Assembly: GCF_029542785.1 (NCBI RefSeq) | Contig: NC_083371.1 | Location: forward strand, 682,001-746,000 | Reading direction: 5' to 3' | From: Malassezia japonica | Taxonomy: Eukaryota > Basidiomycota > Malasseziomycetes > Malasseziales > Malasseziaceae | DNA: 64,000 nt | In this document: positions 1-10,475 of the stretch, one piece after another | Layout of the letters: every line of letters begins with the position of its first letter | How positions within the stretch are numbered: the first letter of the stretch is position 1 | Made by a program: the position numbers and the translations under genes | Notes under the pieces: generated by a model | Database searches by the model: none | What the model saw: only the letters and a program-made list of their open reading frames with translations | What the model was told of the DNA's origin: nothing

Positions 1-2427
1 GGCCATGTACAGACCTTGGCCGCTTCGCTTCCGCTGGACGAAATCGAGGCGCATACCCAGACCCTCGGAAGCTACTATGACCTCGCTACGCACGATGAGG
101 CGCTGAGCGAGAACCCGATTCATTCGCCGTACCTCCTTGGCAATCTGCTGCTCCTTGCCTCGAAGCGGGTGCCGCGTATGGACGGACCTCAGCTGCAGTC
201 GTACCTCGTGACGCTCGCGCTGCTTCAAAACGCACTACCGCCGTCTACGTTTGCAGCGCCCACGGCCGAGCACGACGCGGTGCAGGCTTCGGTCGGCTCG
301 CTGATGGACGGCGACAATGAGCCGCAAGGCGAATCCCAATCATACCCTACGCTCGACGAGGCGAGCTACCACAACCTCCGCATTCTCGTGTCCGATTCGC
401 ATCTGCACGCGATTCTCGCACAGAGCACAAAGCACGCGTCGCGGACACGCGGCCCTCTGTGCGCGTTTCTGGTCGCGACGCTGCATGCCTGGCCGAGCGC
501 CGAGTGCGAAGGCGTGCTCACGACGGTGCTCTATGGCTACGACCACAGCATCGGCCGCTCTGCACACGCCGCGCATCTGCCGTCGGTCGGTGCGATCGTG
601 CGTGAGCTGTGGCGCGGCTATGTGCGTGGCAACAAGCTTGCACGGCAGCTCGGCACGTCCGGCGCCTCGGCGCGCTTGTTCGAAACGCGCAAAGCGCTGG
701 TGGATGAGTCGCTCAGGGAAGAGTGGCCGGTGCTCGTCGTGCTGTGCCAGTTGTACGGCCGCTGCCTCTTGACGATGGGCGACGACGAGTTCTACCCGCC
801 CGACCGCCTTGCGTCGGGCGGCAAGAACCCCCTTTCGCTCGATGAGCTCGTGACGCTGAGCGGCATGCTGCGTAATCTCGCCTTTGTCTTGTACTGGCAC
901 GAGGAGCTTGTCGGCGACGGGTCTGGCAGTGCGGTAGTGCCAGGCACGAGCATGCCGCTCCTTGCGCTCCGTGAGCTCGCAACGCGACTTTTGCAGCAGC
1001 TGCATACCCGTGATGCGCGTCACGCCTTTACACCCGAGGGCCATTGGCACATGCTCAGCCAGCAGGACCTTGCGTCGTTCATCCAGTCGGTTGTGCTGGA
1101 AGAGCGCGACCTGGCCACGCCGCGCGACGAGATGGACGTCGACGATGCGCCCCGTGCTGCGCGGCTGCGCCACTCGGTCTTTTCCGCGCGGACGCTGGCC
1201 TTTATCAGCCCGAGGCTGGGTGTGTTGAACAACATTCCCTTTGTGATTCCGTTTGAAGTGCGCGTCGAAATATTCCGGCAGTTTGTGCGCAACGATGCCG
1301 AGCGCTTGCACATTTCCCGCGACCTCTTTTCGCGTACAAGCCGGCACCGTGCGACGGTGCGCCGCGAGTCGATTGCGACCGACGGCATGGCACAGCTCAA
1401 CTCGCTAGGCCCCCGTCTGAAAGAGCCCGTGGAAATCGTCTTTATCGATCAGTTTGGCCAACCCGAAGCCGGAATTGACGGCGGCGGTGTCTTTAAAGAG
1501 TTCCTCACGACCCTCACGCGCCAGGTCTTTGACACGGACCGCGGCCTGTGGCGGACAAACGAGCGGCAGGAGCTGTACCCCAACCCCCACAGCTATGCGC
1601 GGCAGCCGGACCAGCTCGAGTGGTACACCTTTTTAGGCCGTATCCTCGGCAAAGCGCTGTACGACGGTATTCTCGTCGACGTCAAGCTCGCGAGTTTCTT
1701 CCTGGGCAAGTGGCTCGGCCACCAAGGCTACCTGGACGATCTTGCGTCGTTGCACAGCCTCGACGCCGCGCTGTACCGCGGCCTAATCCAGCTCAAGAAC
1801 TACACGGGTGACGTGGAAAACGACTTTGCGCTCAACTTTACCGTGTCCGACGAGGAGTTTGGCGTGACACACACCACCGAGCTCATCCCCGGCGGCGCAG
1901 ACATTCCCGTCACGAAAGAGAACCGTTTGTCGTACATTTACCACGTGTCGCGCTACCGTCTGAGCAAGCAGATCGAGCCGCAGTGCCGTGCTTTCTTCCA
2001 GGGCCTCTCGGAGCTGATCGACCCCCGCTGGCTGCGTCTGCTGAGCCGTGACGAGCTCGGGGTGTTGGTCAGCGGCACCGACTCGCCCATCGACCTGGCA
2101 GACCTGCGTGCGCACACCGTCTATGGCGGCTTCCACGAAAAAGACCTCGCAGTGACCTACTTCTGGGAGGCCCTCGAGAGCATGGACCAAGCCTCCCGCA
2201 AAGCATTCCTGCGCTTTGTCACGAGCTCGCCCAACCCCCCTCTGCTAGGCTTCAGCGAGCTGAACCCCCAGTTTGCCATCCGGAACGCCGGCGACGACGT
2301 GACGCGTCTTCCTACTGCCTCTACGTGTGTGAATCTGCTCAAACTGCCCGCGTACGCATCGCGTGCGCAGTGCCTCGAAAAGCTCCTCTATGCGGTCCAC
2401 AGCGAGGCCGGCTTTGATCTCTCGTAG
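1..2427 (+). CDS. HUL5: HECT E3 ubiquitin-protein ligase, HUL5/UBE3C type (5' truncated)
   Basis: The frame is open from the first base of the window, so the start codon lies to the left; 808 residues are visible. The C-terminal ~360 residues form a HECT domain that accepts ubiquitin from an E2 on a thioester cysteine. The catalytic Cys is the TGT at 2326-2328 in the motif STCVNLLKLP, 33 residues from the end, and the protein ends AGFDLS, as UBE3C/Hul5 proteins do. The upstream ~430 residues are helical without a named domain, as is usual for this family. Hul5 members extend ubiquitin chains on proteasome-bound and misfolded cytosolic proteins. No intron is visible in this part. The family call is firm; the symbol rests on the C-terminal signature. 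Confidence 0.9.
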   Translation, partial: GHVQTLAASLPLDEIEAHTQTLGSYYDLATHDEALSENPIHSPYLLGNLLLLASKRVPRMDGPQLQSYLVTLALLQNALPPSTFAAPTAEHDAVQASVGSLMDGDNEPQGESQSYPTLDEASYHNLRILVSDSHLHAILAQSTKHASRTRGPLCAFLVATLHAWPSAECEGVLTTVLYGYDHSIGRSAHAAHLPSVGAIVRELWRGYVRGNKLARQLGTSGASARLFETRKALVDESLREEWPVLVVLCQLYGRCLLTMGDDEFYPPDRLASGGKNPLSLDELVTLSGMLRNLAFVLYWHEELVGDGSGSAVVPGTSMPLLALRELATRLLQQLHTRDARHAFTPEGHWHMLSQQDLASFIQSVVLEERDLATPRDEMDVDDAPRAARLRHSVFSARTLAFISPRLGVLNNIPFVIPFEVRVEIFRQFVRNDAERLHISRDLFSRTSRHRATVRRESIATDGMAQLNSLGPRLKEPVEIVFIDQFGQPEAGIDGGGVFKEFLTTLTRQVFDTDRGLWRTNERQELYPNPHSYARQPDQLEWYTFLGRILGKALYDGILVDVKLASFFLGKWLGHQGYLDDLASLHSLDAALYRGLIQLKNYTGDVENDFALNFTVSDEEFGVTHTTELIPGGADIPVTKENRLSYIYHVSRYRLSKQIEPQCRAFFQGLSELIDPRWLRLLSRDELGVLVSGTDSPIDLADLRAHTVYGGFHEKDLAVTYFWEALESMDQASRKAFLRFVTSSPNPPLLGFSELNPQFAIRNAGDDVTRLPTASTCVNLLKLPAYASRAQCLEKLLYAVHSEAGFDLS

Positions 2428-2744
2428 CCGATTCACTTCATCTAGGCCAGCCAATCGCAAAGCGACCTTTGCCCTTCGCAGTGTGGGGGAGGTCACTCAA
2501 TTTTCGGGCGCGGTCGCGTACCCCACGTGGTCGGCCCGATTGTGTGTTCCAGTCGGGCATTGGCTGCCCAAGACCAATCGGCATGCGAGCCTGGTCTCGG
2601 CCGGTTTCTCCGCACCGCTGCCGAGTTTTTGGGCGTGGGAGGAAATTCAAGGGCGTTGTCCAGTTCTACACGACTGTTGAAGGCGACACCTCGCCGCTCT
2701 GTACATCAACGCGCGCTGCGCTATGGAATAGATCGCATCAGAGA
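2428..2744. other. Intergenic, HUL5 3' end to DUF1752 gene promoter
   Basis: This 317-bp stretch lies between two same-strand genes. Apart from one CACGTG palindrome at 2524-2529 I see no convincing gene, RNA or repeat. Short open frames here look like no known family. Confidence 0.6.
2524..2529. promoter_or_regulatory. CACGTG E-box palindrome
   Basis: Perfect CACGTG within CCACGTGG, about 220 bp upstream of the start of the DUF1752 gene. Fungal bHLH factors of the Cbf1/Pho4 type bind this core; use here is inferred. Confidence 0.4.
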
Positions 2745-5079
2745 ATGGAACACGTCGCTGATCCAATTCTCGCGGTCTCGCGCTCGTCGCTGACGAGCCT
2801 AAACACCGACGACGTGGCGCAAGTCGCCCGGCTATGGAATGGTACGTCGCGCTCCTAACGCAGTCTTTACCAAGTGCAAAGAGTCGCTCGAGGACGGGCG
2901 GAGATACGAGAACCTCTCGTGGCGCCTATGGTTCCGGCAGTCGCACTCGTCCAGCAAGCCCGACCTGGAACAGGCCGCACAGGCCGCGCACCTCGCCACG
3001 GCCAAGTACACCATCCCCCACGCTGCACCGCCCCTCTCCGAGCCGGAACTCTCCACGGACGAGTCTACTTGCAGTGAGGACGGCGAGAGTGACCGGCCCA
3101 TGTCCAGCAGCTCGACCATGGAGCTCGAACGGCCCCGCTCCCATAACGCGTTTGCCGCACTGATCCCGAGCCCGCAAAAGGAGCCGTCGTGGGACGAGCA
3201 CTTGATGGAGCTCGCGCGCGCCAAACGCGAGTACCGGACACAGTCCCAGTCGCCGGAGCACGACACTCATGCGGCCGTCCGCGCGGCGCTGCTCCATGGC
3301 GTCAGCGCCGAAACGCATACCGAAGACGCGGGCACGCCGATGCACGGCGCGCCCGCCTCGCTCTCAACGACAGGGACGGTGACGCCGCGCGCCCACGAGC
3401 AGCGCTCCCGCGCCAACTCGACGCATTCGCAGCACGGCGTCGAGGTGTCAAGAGACGGCACAAGCCCGCAGCCCTCGGCGGTCACCGCGTCGCCCGAAGA
3501 GCAGGACAAGGCGGCGGAAACGCCACATGCGCCAAGCGACGCGCCGAGCGATTCGGACACGCCGCGTGCGCCGCAGTCGCCTGCTGTCCCGAGTGCACTC
3601 CCGGCGATTGAAGAGCGTGGCGAGCCGCCGCTGCAGATGCAGCACCGCAGCGCCACCACTACACAGCTGGGCTCGCGCCTACGCCGTGGCAACAGTGGCC
3701 GCGCGCTGCGTAGCCAAGAGCGCCTTGCGCAACGCGGCAAAGGGCACGGCGCCTCGCGGGCACAGGTCATGCAGATGCTCGCCATGACCAACGCCGACGA
3801 CGAGCCCAAGGCCAAGGCCAAGCCGAAAAAGAAGCGCGCGCCCATCGTCTTTACCACCGGCTCGGACGAGGACCAATCGGACGAGGAGGAGGCCAAGCCC
3901 CAGCGCGAAGAAGACGAGTGGAGCGAGGTCGACGAGGAGGAGGAGAAGCGGCAGCGTGCCGCCGAGCGCGCCGCTGCACGCCGCCAGCGGAAAGAGCAAG
4001 AGGAGCGCGAGCGTGTGGACATGTTCAAGAAGCGCCCGATCCGTTCCATGAGTCTTGCAGACCTCTCGGCGGCGCGCCGTCCGAAAGAGGCACAGCAGGC
4101 GCCCGAGCAAGAGCCACCCGCGCGCGGCCTGCTTTCGTCCATCTTTCACGCACCCGAGGCGCGGCACGCCGGTGCGCCGCCGGGGCGTGTCGGCCCGCAG
4201 CGCCGCAACCCCATGTCGGGCAAGACGCTGAGCTTTGCGGCGATGCCGCCGCGCCCGGCGCCCGGCACCGAGTCGCGGAATACCTCGACGCCTTCCACCG
4301 CCGCGGACGTCTCTGAGGCGCGGCGCAACAGCACGACGAGCACGCCCAACATGAGCCGCAGCAAGAGCGCGATCGCGCTGCCGATGCTGAACCTCACGTC
4401 AATGCGCTCGACTACAGGCCGGCCGGACGTGCAGCGCACCTCGAGCACCGCCTCGCTCCTCTCGGGCAACTCGCAGAGCGACGAGGGCCATGACGATGTC
4501 GGGCCCGAGCGCACTAGGAGCAGCACCGCGCTTGTGCGCTTGTCGCAGCTCTCCCAGCGGCGCGCCGACGCGAACAAAGAGGGCGGGAGCGAGCACAAGC
4601 TTGCGTCGCTCGTGCGCTCGTACAGCTCGCGGGCGCTGCTTAAGGACCGCCCCGCGTCGCGCACCTCCAGCCAGAACTCCCCTTCGCCCACCGAGGGCCC
4701 CTCGCTCGAGGTCGAGAGCCAGGGCGAACCGCAAGACTACTTTAACCTGCAGCGTGTGCCGCAGAACGACGACGACGACGTGCTCTCCCCGAGGCAGGTG
4801 CGTTCCATGACGCACCTCCCGATTCCCGCACCCGCGCCGCTGCAGTCGCCCCGCACCACACGCCAAAACATGTTGCGCGACGAACTCTCCGAGAGTCTGC
4901 GCCAAAATCTGCTCTGGGAGCGCCAGTCGCGCGCGCGCCTCCTCGGCCTCGGCGCGCCGGACGGGAGCGGGGCCAGCACGCCTGTCGCGCCCCGCCGGAG
5001 CGTTTCCAATATCGGCCCGACGACACGCACCGAGGTGCATCGAGATGACGAGCAGTCATTCCACCACAAGGGGTGGTAG
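2745..5079 (+). CDS. DUF1752 (GATA/AreA N-terminal-like) domain protein
   Basis: Two exons, 2745-2841 and 2864-5079, joined across a 22-nt intron, give 770 aa. Splicing restores the conserved block: exon 1 ends in ARLWN and exon 2 continues VFTKCKES, then ENLSWRLW at about residues 50-57. This is the signature of the fungal DUF1752 domain, found near the N-terminus of AreA-type GATA factors and in other nutrient-signalling regulators. No GATA zinc finger follows. The remainder is low-complexity, Ser/Thr/Pro-rich and charged, with a Lys-rich patch and a long acidic-to-basic coiled stretch (about residues 330-390). The C-terminus has the block ELSESLRQNLLWER, which looks conserved. A regulatory scaffold or transcription-associated role is likely, but no target can be named. 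An ATG at 2839 gives a shorter frame but loses the LW part of the domain. Confidence 0.75.
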
Positions 5080-5104
5080 CTATGTAGTTTGTACAGTACC
5101 TGCA

Positions 5105-7239
5105 CTAGAGATCCACACGGCCCAGCCACGGCACACGCACCGGCCACCCGCTGCGCTGCAGCAACCGCCAGACGGTCCATGCGGCGCCCGTCGCGCCAAA
5201 CAGCGCGAGGAACGCGTACGCGCCGGCCTTCCACGGCATGCGCGCGTAGGACAGCGAGCGGCTGTGCACCGGCACGGCGCCGCGGGGATCCGCGGCGATG
5301 CTCAGAATCAGGCTGTAGAGCCCCGCGATCTGCCCGTGGCGCGCGCTGACATTCAGGGGGCCGGCGCCGAGGTGCGGAATGCTCAAGCCGAGCTTGCGGC
5401 AGTACACGTCGGGCTGCACTTCGTGGCGCTGCTGCGCCAAATCCAGATCGCACTTGGTCGCGACAAACAAAGACGGAAGCGCAGAAAGCGCGGCAAACTG
5501 CTGGCGCAGGTTGGAAATGTAGGAGAAGGAGTTGGTGTCGCTCGAGTCGTACACAAATACGATCGCATTGACCGAAGCGAGCTTCGACGCGGAGCGCAGC
5601 GCCTCGGCCTCGTTGCGCGAGCCGTACTCTTGCAGAACGAGGTAGCGCTCGGCGCCGCCTTGCTCCACGGCGCACACCGCGCGGCGCAGGCGGTGCGTCG
5701 GCTGGTACTTGGTCTGGAAAGGCTTGCCGACCAAGTTGCGCAGCAGCGCCGTCTTGCCGCTGCCGGGCGCGCCGAGCACCAGCGCCAAAAAGACGCTCGG
5801 CTGCTCCGAGCCGTTGCGCTTGCGGTCGCCAGGGCGGCGCGCACGCACGAGCTTCAGCGCCGAGGTCGTCGCAGCGGGCTGTTCGTCGTAGCCGGGCTGC
5901 CGTGCGGACGCGGCCGTCCCGTCGAGCCACGCGTAGGACGTCGGCGAGGCGCTGTGGTACATCGGCGTGTTGGTGCCCTGGAGGTGCGGCGACGCGCTGC
6001 CGTTCGTCGTGAGGGGATGCGCGAAGAGGGGGTAGCCGAGGTATGCGAGGTACGCGAGCGTCGTGCGGTGCTCGAGTAGGGTCATCATGCTCCACTGCGC
6101 CAGCCAGCCTTGGAGCGTAATGGCGCCTGCTTCGTCGGTAACGGTGCTTCCAGGGAAGCCGAGCGCGCCCCACGGATGGCGGCCGCCCGGCGCAGTGGCA
6201 AAGAGCGTCGCAAGCTCCTGCTCGTTGAGCGCGCCGTCGTGGTCCTTGTCGTGCGCCTTGAACACCTCGGTGAGGAACTGGTAGCCGTTCGGCGACAGCT
6301 CAACCGACATGCCCGCTGGCACGTCAAACGGTGGGTAAACGTAGGTGTGCGACAATGCGAGGTCCATGCCGTAGCCAAACGTCCACAGGACCGTCCATGT
6401 GGTTTCTAGACGGCCTCGCTGGATAAAGAGGGTATGCAAGTAGAGGAATCCGGCGAGGGTCAGGGCATTGTGCTGCAGCGTAGGGTCGCTCATTGCCTCT
6501 GCACCGTCCATCACGAGGTGCTTGATCCCTTCGAGCTCCTGCAGCTGCAGTGGCGCGTTGAAGCACAGCAGCTGGAAAGCATTCAGCTCCTCGTCGCTCA
6601 GCACACCGTCCTTGTCCGAGTCGCACAGCGAAAAGATATTGCGCAGCGCCTCGACACACGCAGGCTTGAGTGTGTGTGTGCGTGAGTCGTACAGCGGCGC
6701 CGTGGGGTACAGCACGGCTTTTTGGGCATAAAAGAACACTTCGCTCACATTCAGCGCAAGGCGCGCACTGCACTCGATGCACGTCTCGACCTCTTTAAAA
6801 TCGGCCATTACCGGCGCAATCTCTTCCTCCAGTAGCTCATCAGCAAGGTCGCTCTGCCGCATGTCCACCTTGGTGCCCACGAGAATCACGGGGACATTGA
6901 TGCCGAGCGAGCGCACATAAGGCAGCCAGTACGACGGAATGCGCTCAAATGACTCGGTATCAATCACAGAGTACACCAGTACAATCACATTGGCACGACG
7001 CAGTTCCGTTTCGAGCTTCTCTTGGTGCTCCGGTCCAGCTGCGTGAGAAGGGGTCACGTACCACACGTATCCACAATTTTGGTCGAAACGCCTTCGGGCG
7101 AAACGTCAGCGGGGAGCGTGAGCTCAGGCACAAGCTCTTGCACGTCTTCCACAAAGCTCTCTTTGATCAGCGACGTAATCAATGTCGACTTGCCGACGCC
7201 GGCATCGCCCGCCAACACCAGCCGGACTTCCTGCCGCAT
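5105..7239 (-). CDS. GEM1: Mitochondrial Rho GTPase (Miro/Gem1)
   Basis: Exons 7062-7239 and 5105-7038 (minus strand; 23-nt intron 7039-7061) encode about 703 aa. The order is an N-terminal GTPase (P-loop GDAGVGKS at about residues 11-18), two EF-hand regions (DSDKDGVLSDEE and DKDHDGALNEQE), a second GTPase-like domain (GAPGSGKTALL), and a C-terminal membrane anchor (AYAFLALFGATGAAW) with a short tail. This is the full Miro architecture. Such proteins sit in the outer mitochondrial membrane and serve mitochondrial morphology, inheritance and ER contact. I chose the ATG at 7239 because it lies just before the P-loop; in-frame ATGs further upstream would run into the divergent transporter gene. 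The 3' end converges on the DUF1752 gene with 25 bp between stops. Confidence 0.9.
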
Positions 7240-7295
7240 CGCGTACGAGATCGGTGGCGCTCGGAGGCTGACAAAGGCAGTACCTCCACCTCCGC

Positions 7296-10208
7296 ATGAC
7301 ATCGCTGCCGGAACACGGACCAACGGCACCGTCGAGCGGATCATGGGGGCTGGCACAAGTGCGCAAGCTCAGCGCGATGCAGCCGAAATGGCGGCCCAAG
7401 TCGCTATCCTATCCTGCGATCGTGCTTGCGGTGATGATCAATATTCTCGAGGCGGCCTCGATCGGTCTTTTGGTCTTCCCCGCAGGCGGTGTGTTTGAGG
7501 GTCTGCAGGCCGAGGGTATCGCCATGTTCACTGCGTCGACGCTCTTTTCGCAGATCGTGCTTATTATGGGAGGAACAAACTTCTCGCAGGCACAGGGATT
7601 CATGCTCATCGAGGTCCTGCCGTTTATGGAGACCATGGCGAATAAGCTTGCGGGGGAAATTCCCGACGACCGCACGGCGCTTTTGGCGACTGTGGTCACA
7701 TCGTACGTTCTCTCGTCGCTCGTGCTCGGAGTACTGCTGCTCGCTCTCGGCTTTTTCGAGCTCGACCGCTGGATCGCCTACTTCCCGAATACGGTGCTGA
7801 TCGGCGCGCTGGGCGCCATTGGCTTATCGCTCTTTATCTCGGGCTTCCAAGTGACGCAGCGCCAGACATTCGAGTGGAGCCTGTCCTACTTTCACAAGCT
7901 CTTTGTCACGGAAACGATGCCAGTAACAGTGGCATCGCTGGTGCTTGGCATTTTGCTCTGCTGTCTCGTGCGCATTAAGCCCCGGAGTGGCACGACACGC
8001 CCGCTATGGAAGTCGTCGTGGGTGCGCCGCATCGAGTGGGAGGTGCGCAAGATGTGTGCGAGTTCGTTCCTGGTGCCAATGGTGCCCCTCGTCTCGGGAC
8101 TCGCTTTCTGGGCTGGCGCCTTGGCGACAGGCACGTCGATGGAAACGCTCGAGGAGAACCACTGGACCTTTACACATATTCCTGCAGGCACGACTCTGGC
8201 ATCGCGCATGCATTTTTACGATTTTTGGCGCATGTTTAATTTCAAGATTGTGCGCTGGCGCGCCATTCAGAGCGTGCTAGTCGAGATTGTGGTGCTGGTG
8301 GTCATTGGCGCATTGAACCTGCCGATCTACTATCCTACCCTGCGTGACCAGCTGCCCAATGTGCCGCGTACGGCCTCGATCAAACGCGAGTTTCTGGGGC
8401 ACGGCGTCTCGAACCTCTTGTCGGGATGCTGTGGATGCCTGCCGAACATTATCGCCATGTCCAACACGCTCTTTTTTGCACGCGCCGGCGGCGACCGCCC
8501 GGAAGCGGTCGTGGTCTTGATCATTACATTTTTCTTTTTTATCCTGTCAAAACTCGTCCAGCCGTACATCCCGGTACTCTGCGCGGCGCTCGTGGTGTTC
8601 TTCTTTGGCATCGAGCTCATGGCCGAGGCCCTCGTCACGACTTGGCGCTCCAAGTCGGCTTTGGAATACCTTGTGATTATGGGGACAATGGCTACGTGTA
8701 CCGCACTGGGATTCGCGCAAGGCGTCGGCGTCGGTATTGCCGCTACCTTGGCGGCCCTCGGCTTTGAGCACTTGGCCGACTACGAAATCCGCACATGCTT
8801 CCTGTCCGTCGCACAAATGGCCAAGGAGCAGGTACTGTCGCAGCGCGTGTATGATAAGCTCTGTACACAGAGCACACAAGGCCATTTGCAGATTGGCGTC
8901 ATTTCCCTCAGTGGCACGGCTGGGTACACGTCGGCAAGCAAACTTCGACTCGCAATCCACGCTATGCAGATGCACGGATGCAGTGCAATGGTGATTGATC
9001 TAACACACACTGTCCGCATCGACTTGGCCGCGGCGGCTGCGATTGCTTCGGAGCGCAGCAACAAGCAGCAAGACGTGCCGCATCCCCCGGCGTTCTTGAT
9101 TGGGGTACCACGCTTCTCGCCTAGGTACGATATTCTCACTCGCGCGGGCGTTACGCCAGCACGCCCAAACGAACTCGATGCCTTTGCCACCGCGGATGCC
9201 ATGACCTACGGAGCATGGCCGGTATCCGACTTTGCCGATGTGCTTGGTTGGCTGCTGAGCCAAGCGTCTGTGTCGCAGCCTCGTCTACCTACCTGGGCAC
9301 TTTCCGCTCCAGGAACACATATTGAAGGCCCGGTGTACACTGACGAGTACGCTGGGGATGCCGAGATCGTGCGCAACAGTACGCGCTCTGTTGATATCGC
9401 TCTGCATCGGCTTGATATGGCTTCGGCCGCGACGCCGACCATTGACCCAACGCTGCCGCCCGAGGCCAAGTGGCGCGCTTGCTGGGATCAGCTGTGTTGT
9501 GCAGTGCCCAGCACTGCTGCGGACGACTTTTCGATTTCCGCCGAATCGGATAGGGTGCAGGGGGGCGCCGACGTCGGCGACCTGTCCTACACGCTGGATG
9601 CACAGGCAAAGGACCAGCAGGTCTGGCTCGAATCGTTCGTGCCGGTCCTCCAAAAGTATGGCCGCATCACATTTCACGAACCCCGCATGCTACTCTCGAG
9701 CGCAAGTGATCCGATGCCCGACGTACGCATTCTAGTTGTTGGGACGTTGGAGATGCGGATGGAAGCACCGGTCACCTATGTGCATGGTGTGACGTCGTCA
9801 AACCCTGCTCGCAAGGTCGACCGTACACCGGCCGACTGGCTTCATTCGGCTTTGGACAGATCGTCACACTCCCGTCTGCGTCGGCGTGCAGAGCCTTCAC
9901 CTGCAGAGCACGAAAATGGAGCCAGCGAGAGGTCTGTGCCCACCTCGCGCATTGAGCGGTTTTCCCAGGGCGACGTCGTCGGACTCTCTATGTTCAACTT
10001 CACCGATTCGGTGCGCGGCGACTTGTTGACCGTGGGAAACCTGACTCACACGACAATTACGATTGACTTTTCGGCACACGACGTGCGGCACGTTCCAGAA
10101 CTTGCATACGCACTCAATACGTATTATGCCCACAATCAGTTCCGTATTCAGCGGATTCAAGACATCTATGGACATGGCGTAAATCAAGGTGAACAATATG
10201 TATGGTAA
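7296..10208 (+). CDS. SulP/SLC26-family anion transporter with STAS domain, copy 1
   Basis: Intronless, 970 aa. A hydrophobic region of about residues 45-480 carries the SulP core (e.g. LVFPAGGVFEGLQ, NFSQAQG, MLIEVLPFM, YFPNTVLIG), followed by a STAS domain at about 520-690 and a long C-terminal extension with a second conserved block near 800-960. The combination resembles the fungal YGR125W/Vsb1 group rather than the plasma-membrane sulfate permeases SUL1/SUL2, so the substrate should not be assumed to be sulfate. The start is supported by the neighbouring paralogue, which shares the N-terminal SLPEH motif. The divergent GEM1 start is only 56 bp away. An adjacent tandem copy follows. Confidence 0.85.
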   Translation: MTSLPEHGPTAPSSGSWGLAQVRKLSAMQPKWRPKSLSYPAIVLAVMINILEAASIGLLVFPAGGVFEGLQAEGIAMFTASTLFSQIVLIMGGTNFSQAQGFMLIEVLPFMETMANKLAGEIPDDRTALLATVVTSYVLSSLVLGVLLLALGFFELDRWIAYFPNTVLIGALGAIGLSLFISGFQVTQRQTFEWSLSYFHKLFVTETMPVTVASLVLGILLCCLVRIKPRSGTTRPLWKSSWVRRIEWEVRKMCASSFLVPMVPLVSGLAFWAGALATGTSMETLEENHWTFTHIPAGTTLASRMHFYDFWRMFNFKIVRWRAIQSVLVEIVVLVVIGALNLPIYYPTLRDQLPNVPRTASIKREFLGHGVSNLLSGCCGCLPNIIAMSNTLFFARAGGDRPEAVVVLIITFFFFILSKLVQPYIPVLCAALVVFFFGIELMAEALVTTWRSKSALEYLVIMGTMATCTALGFAQGVGVGIAATLAALGFEHLADYEIRTCFLSVAQMAKEQVLSQRVYDKLCTQSTQGHLQIGVISLSGTAGYTSASKLRLAIHAMQMHGCSAMVIDLTHTVRIDLAAAAAIASERSNKQQDVPHPPAFLIGVPRFSPRYDILTRAGVTPARPNELDAFATADAMTYGAWPVSDFADVLGWLLSQASVSQPRLPTWALSAPGTHIEGPVYTDEYAGDAEIVRNSTRSVDIALHRLDMASAATPTIDPTLPPEAKWRACWDQLCCAVPSTAADDFSISAESDRVQGGADVGDLSYTLDAQAKDQQVWLESFVPVLQKYGRITFHEPRMLLSSASDPMPDVRILVVGTLEMRMEAPVTYVHGVTSSNPARKVDRTPADWLHSALDRSSHSRLRRRAEPSPAEHENGASERSVPTSRIERFSQGDVVGLSMFNFTDSVRGDLLTVGNLTHTTITIDFSAHDVRHVPELAYALNTYYAHNQFRIQRIQDIYGHGVNQGEQYVW

Positions 10209-10475
10209 CAGGATCATTTTGGATGGTATCGGATTATTTTTGGGCGCCTCAAGAAGGGTTGAGGGAAGATGGTGTACTTTAATTTTGGATAGGGATGGGA
10301 GGGGATATTGCAAATATATTGTATATCTCGCGTTAATTCTTGTGGTAATCTTTCCTAGCCAAGCGGACAATTCAAAGTGTACCGAGACGAGCACTTTCGG
10401 CCCGCATTAGTCACCTCCACAATAGTTTCTGGGTAAAACGCCAAGGGACCATTCTGGAGACCTCCACGCCAAGAT

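Noticed and set aside
4737..6173. 478-codon minus-strand frame across the 3' ends of the DUF1752 and GEM1 genes
   Set aside because: It is out of frame with GEM1, overlaps both genes, and is Arg/Ala-rich as shadow frames are.
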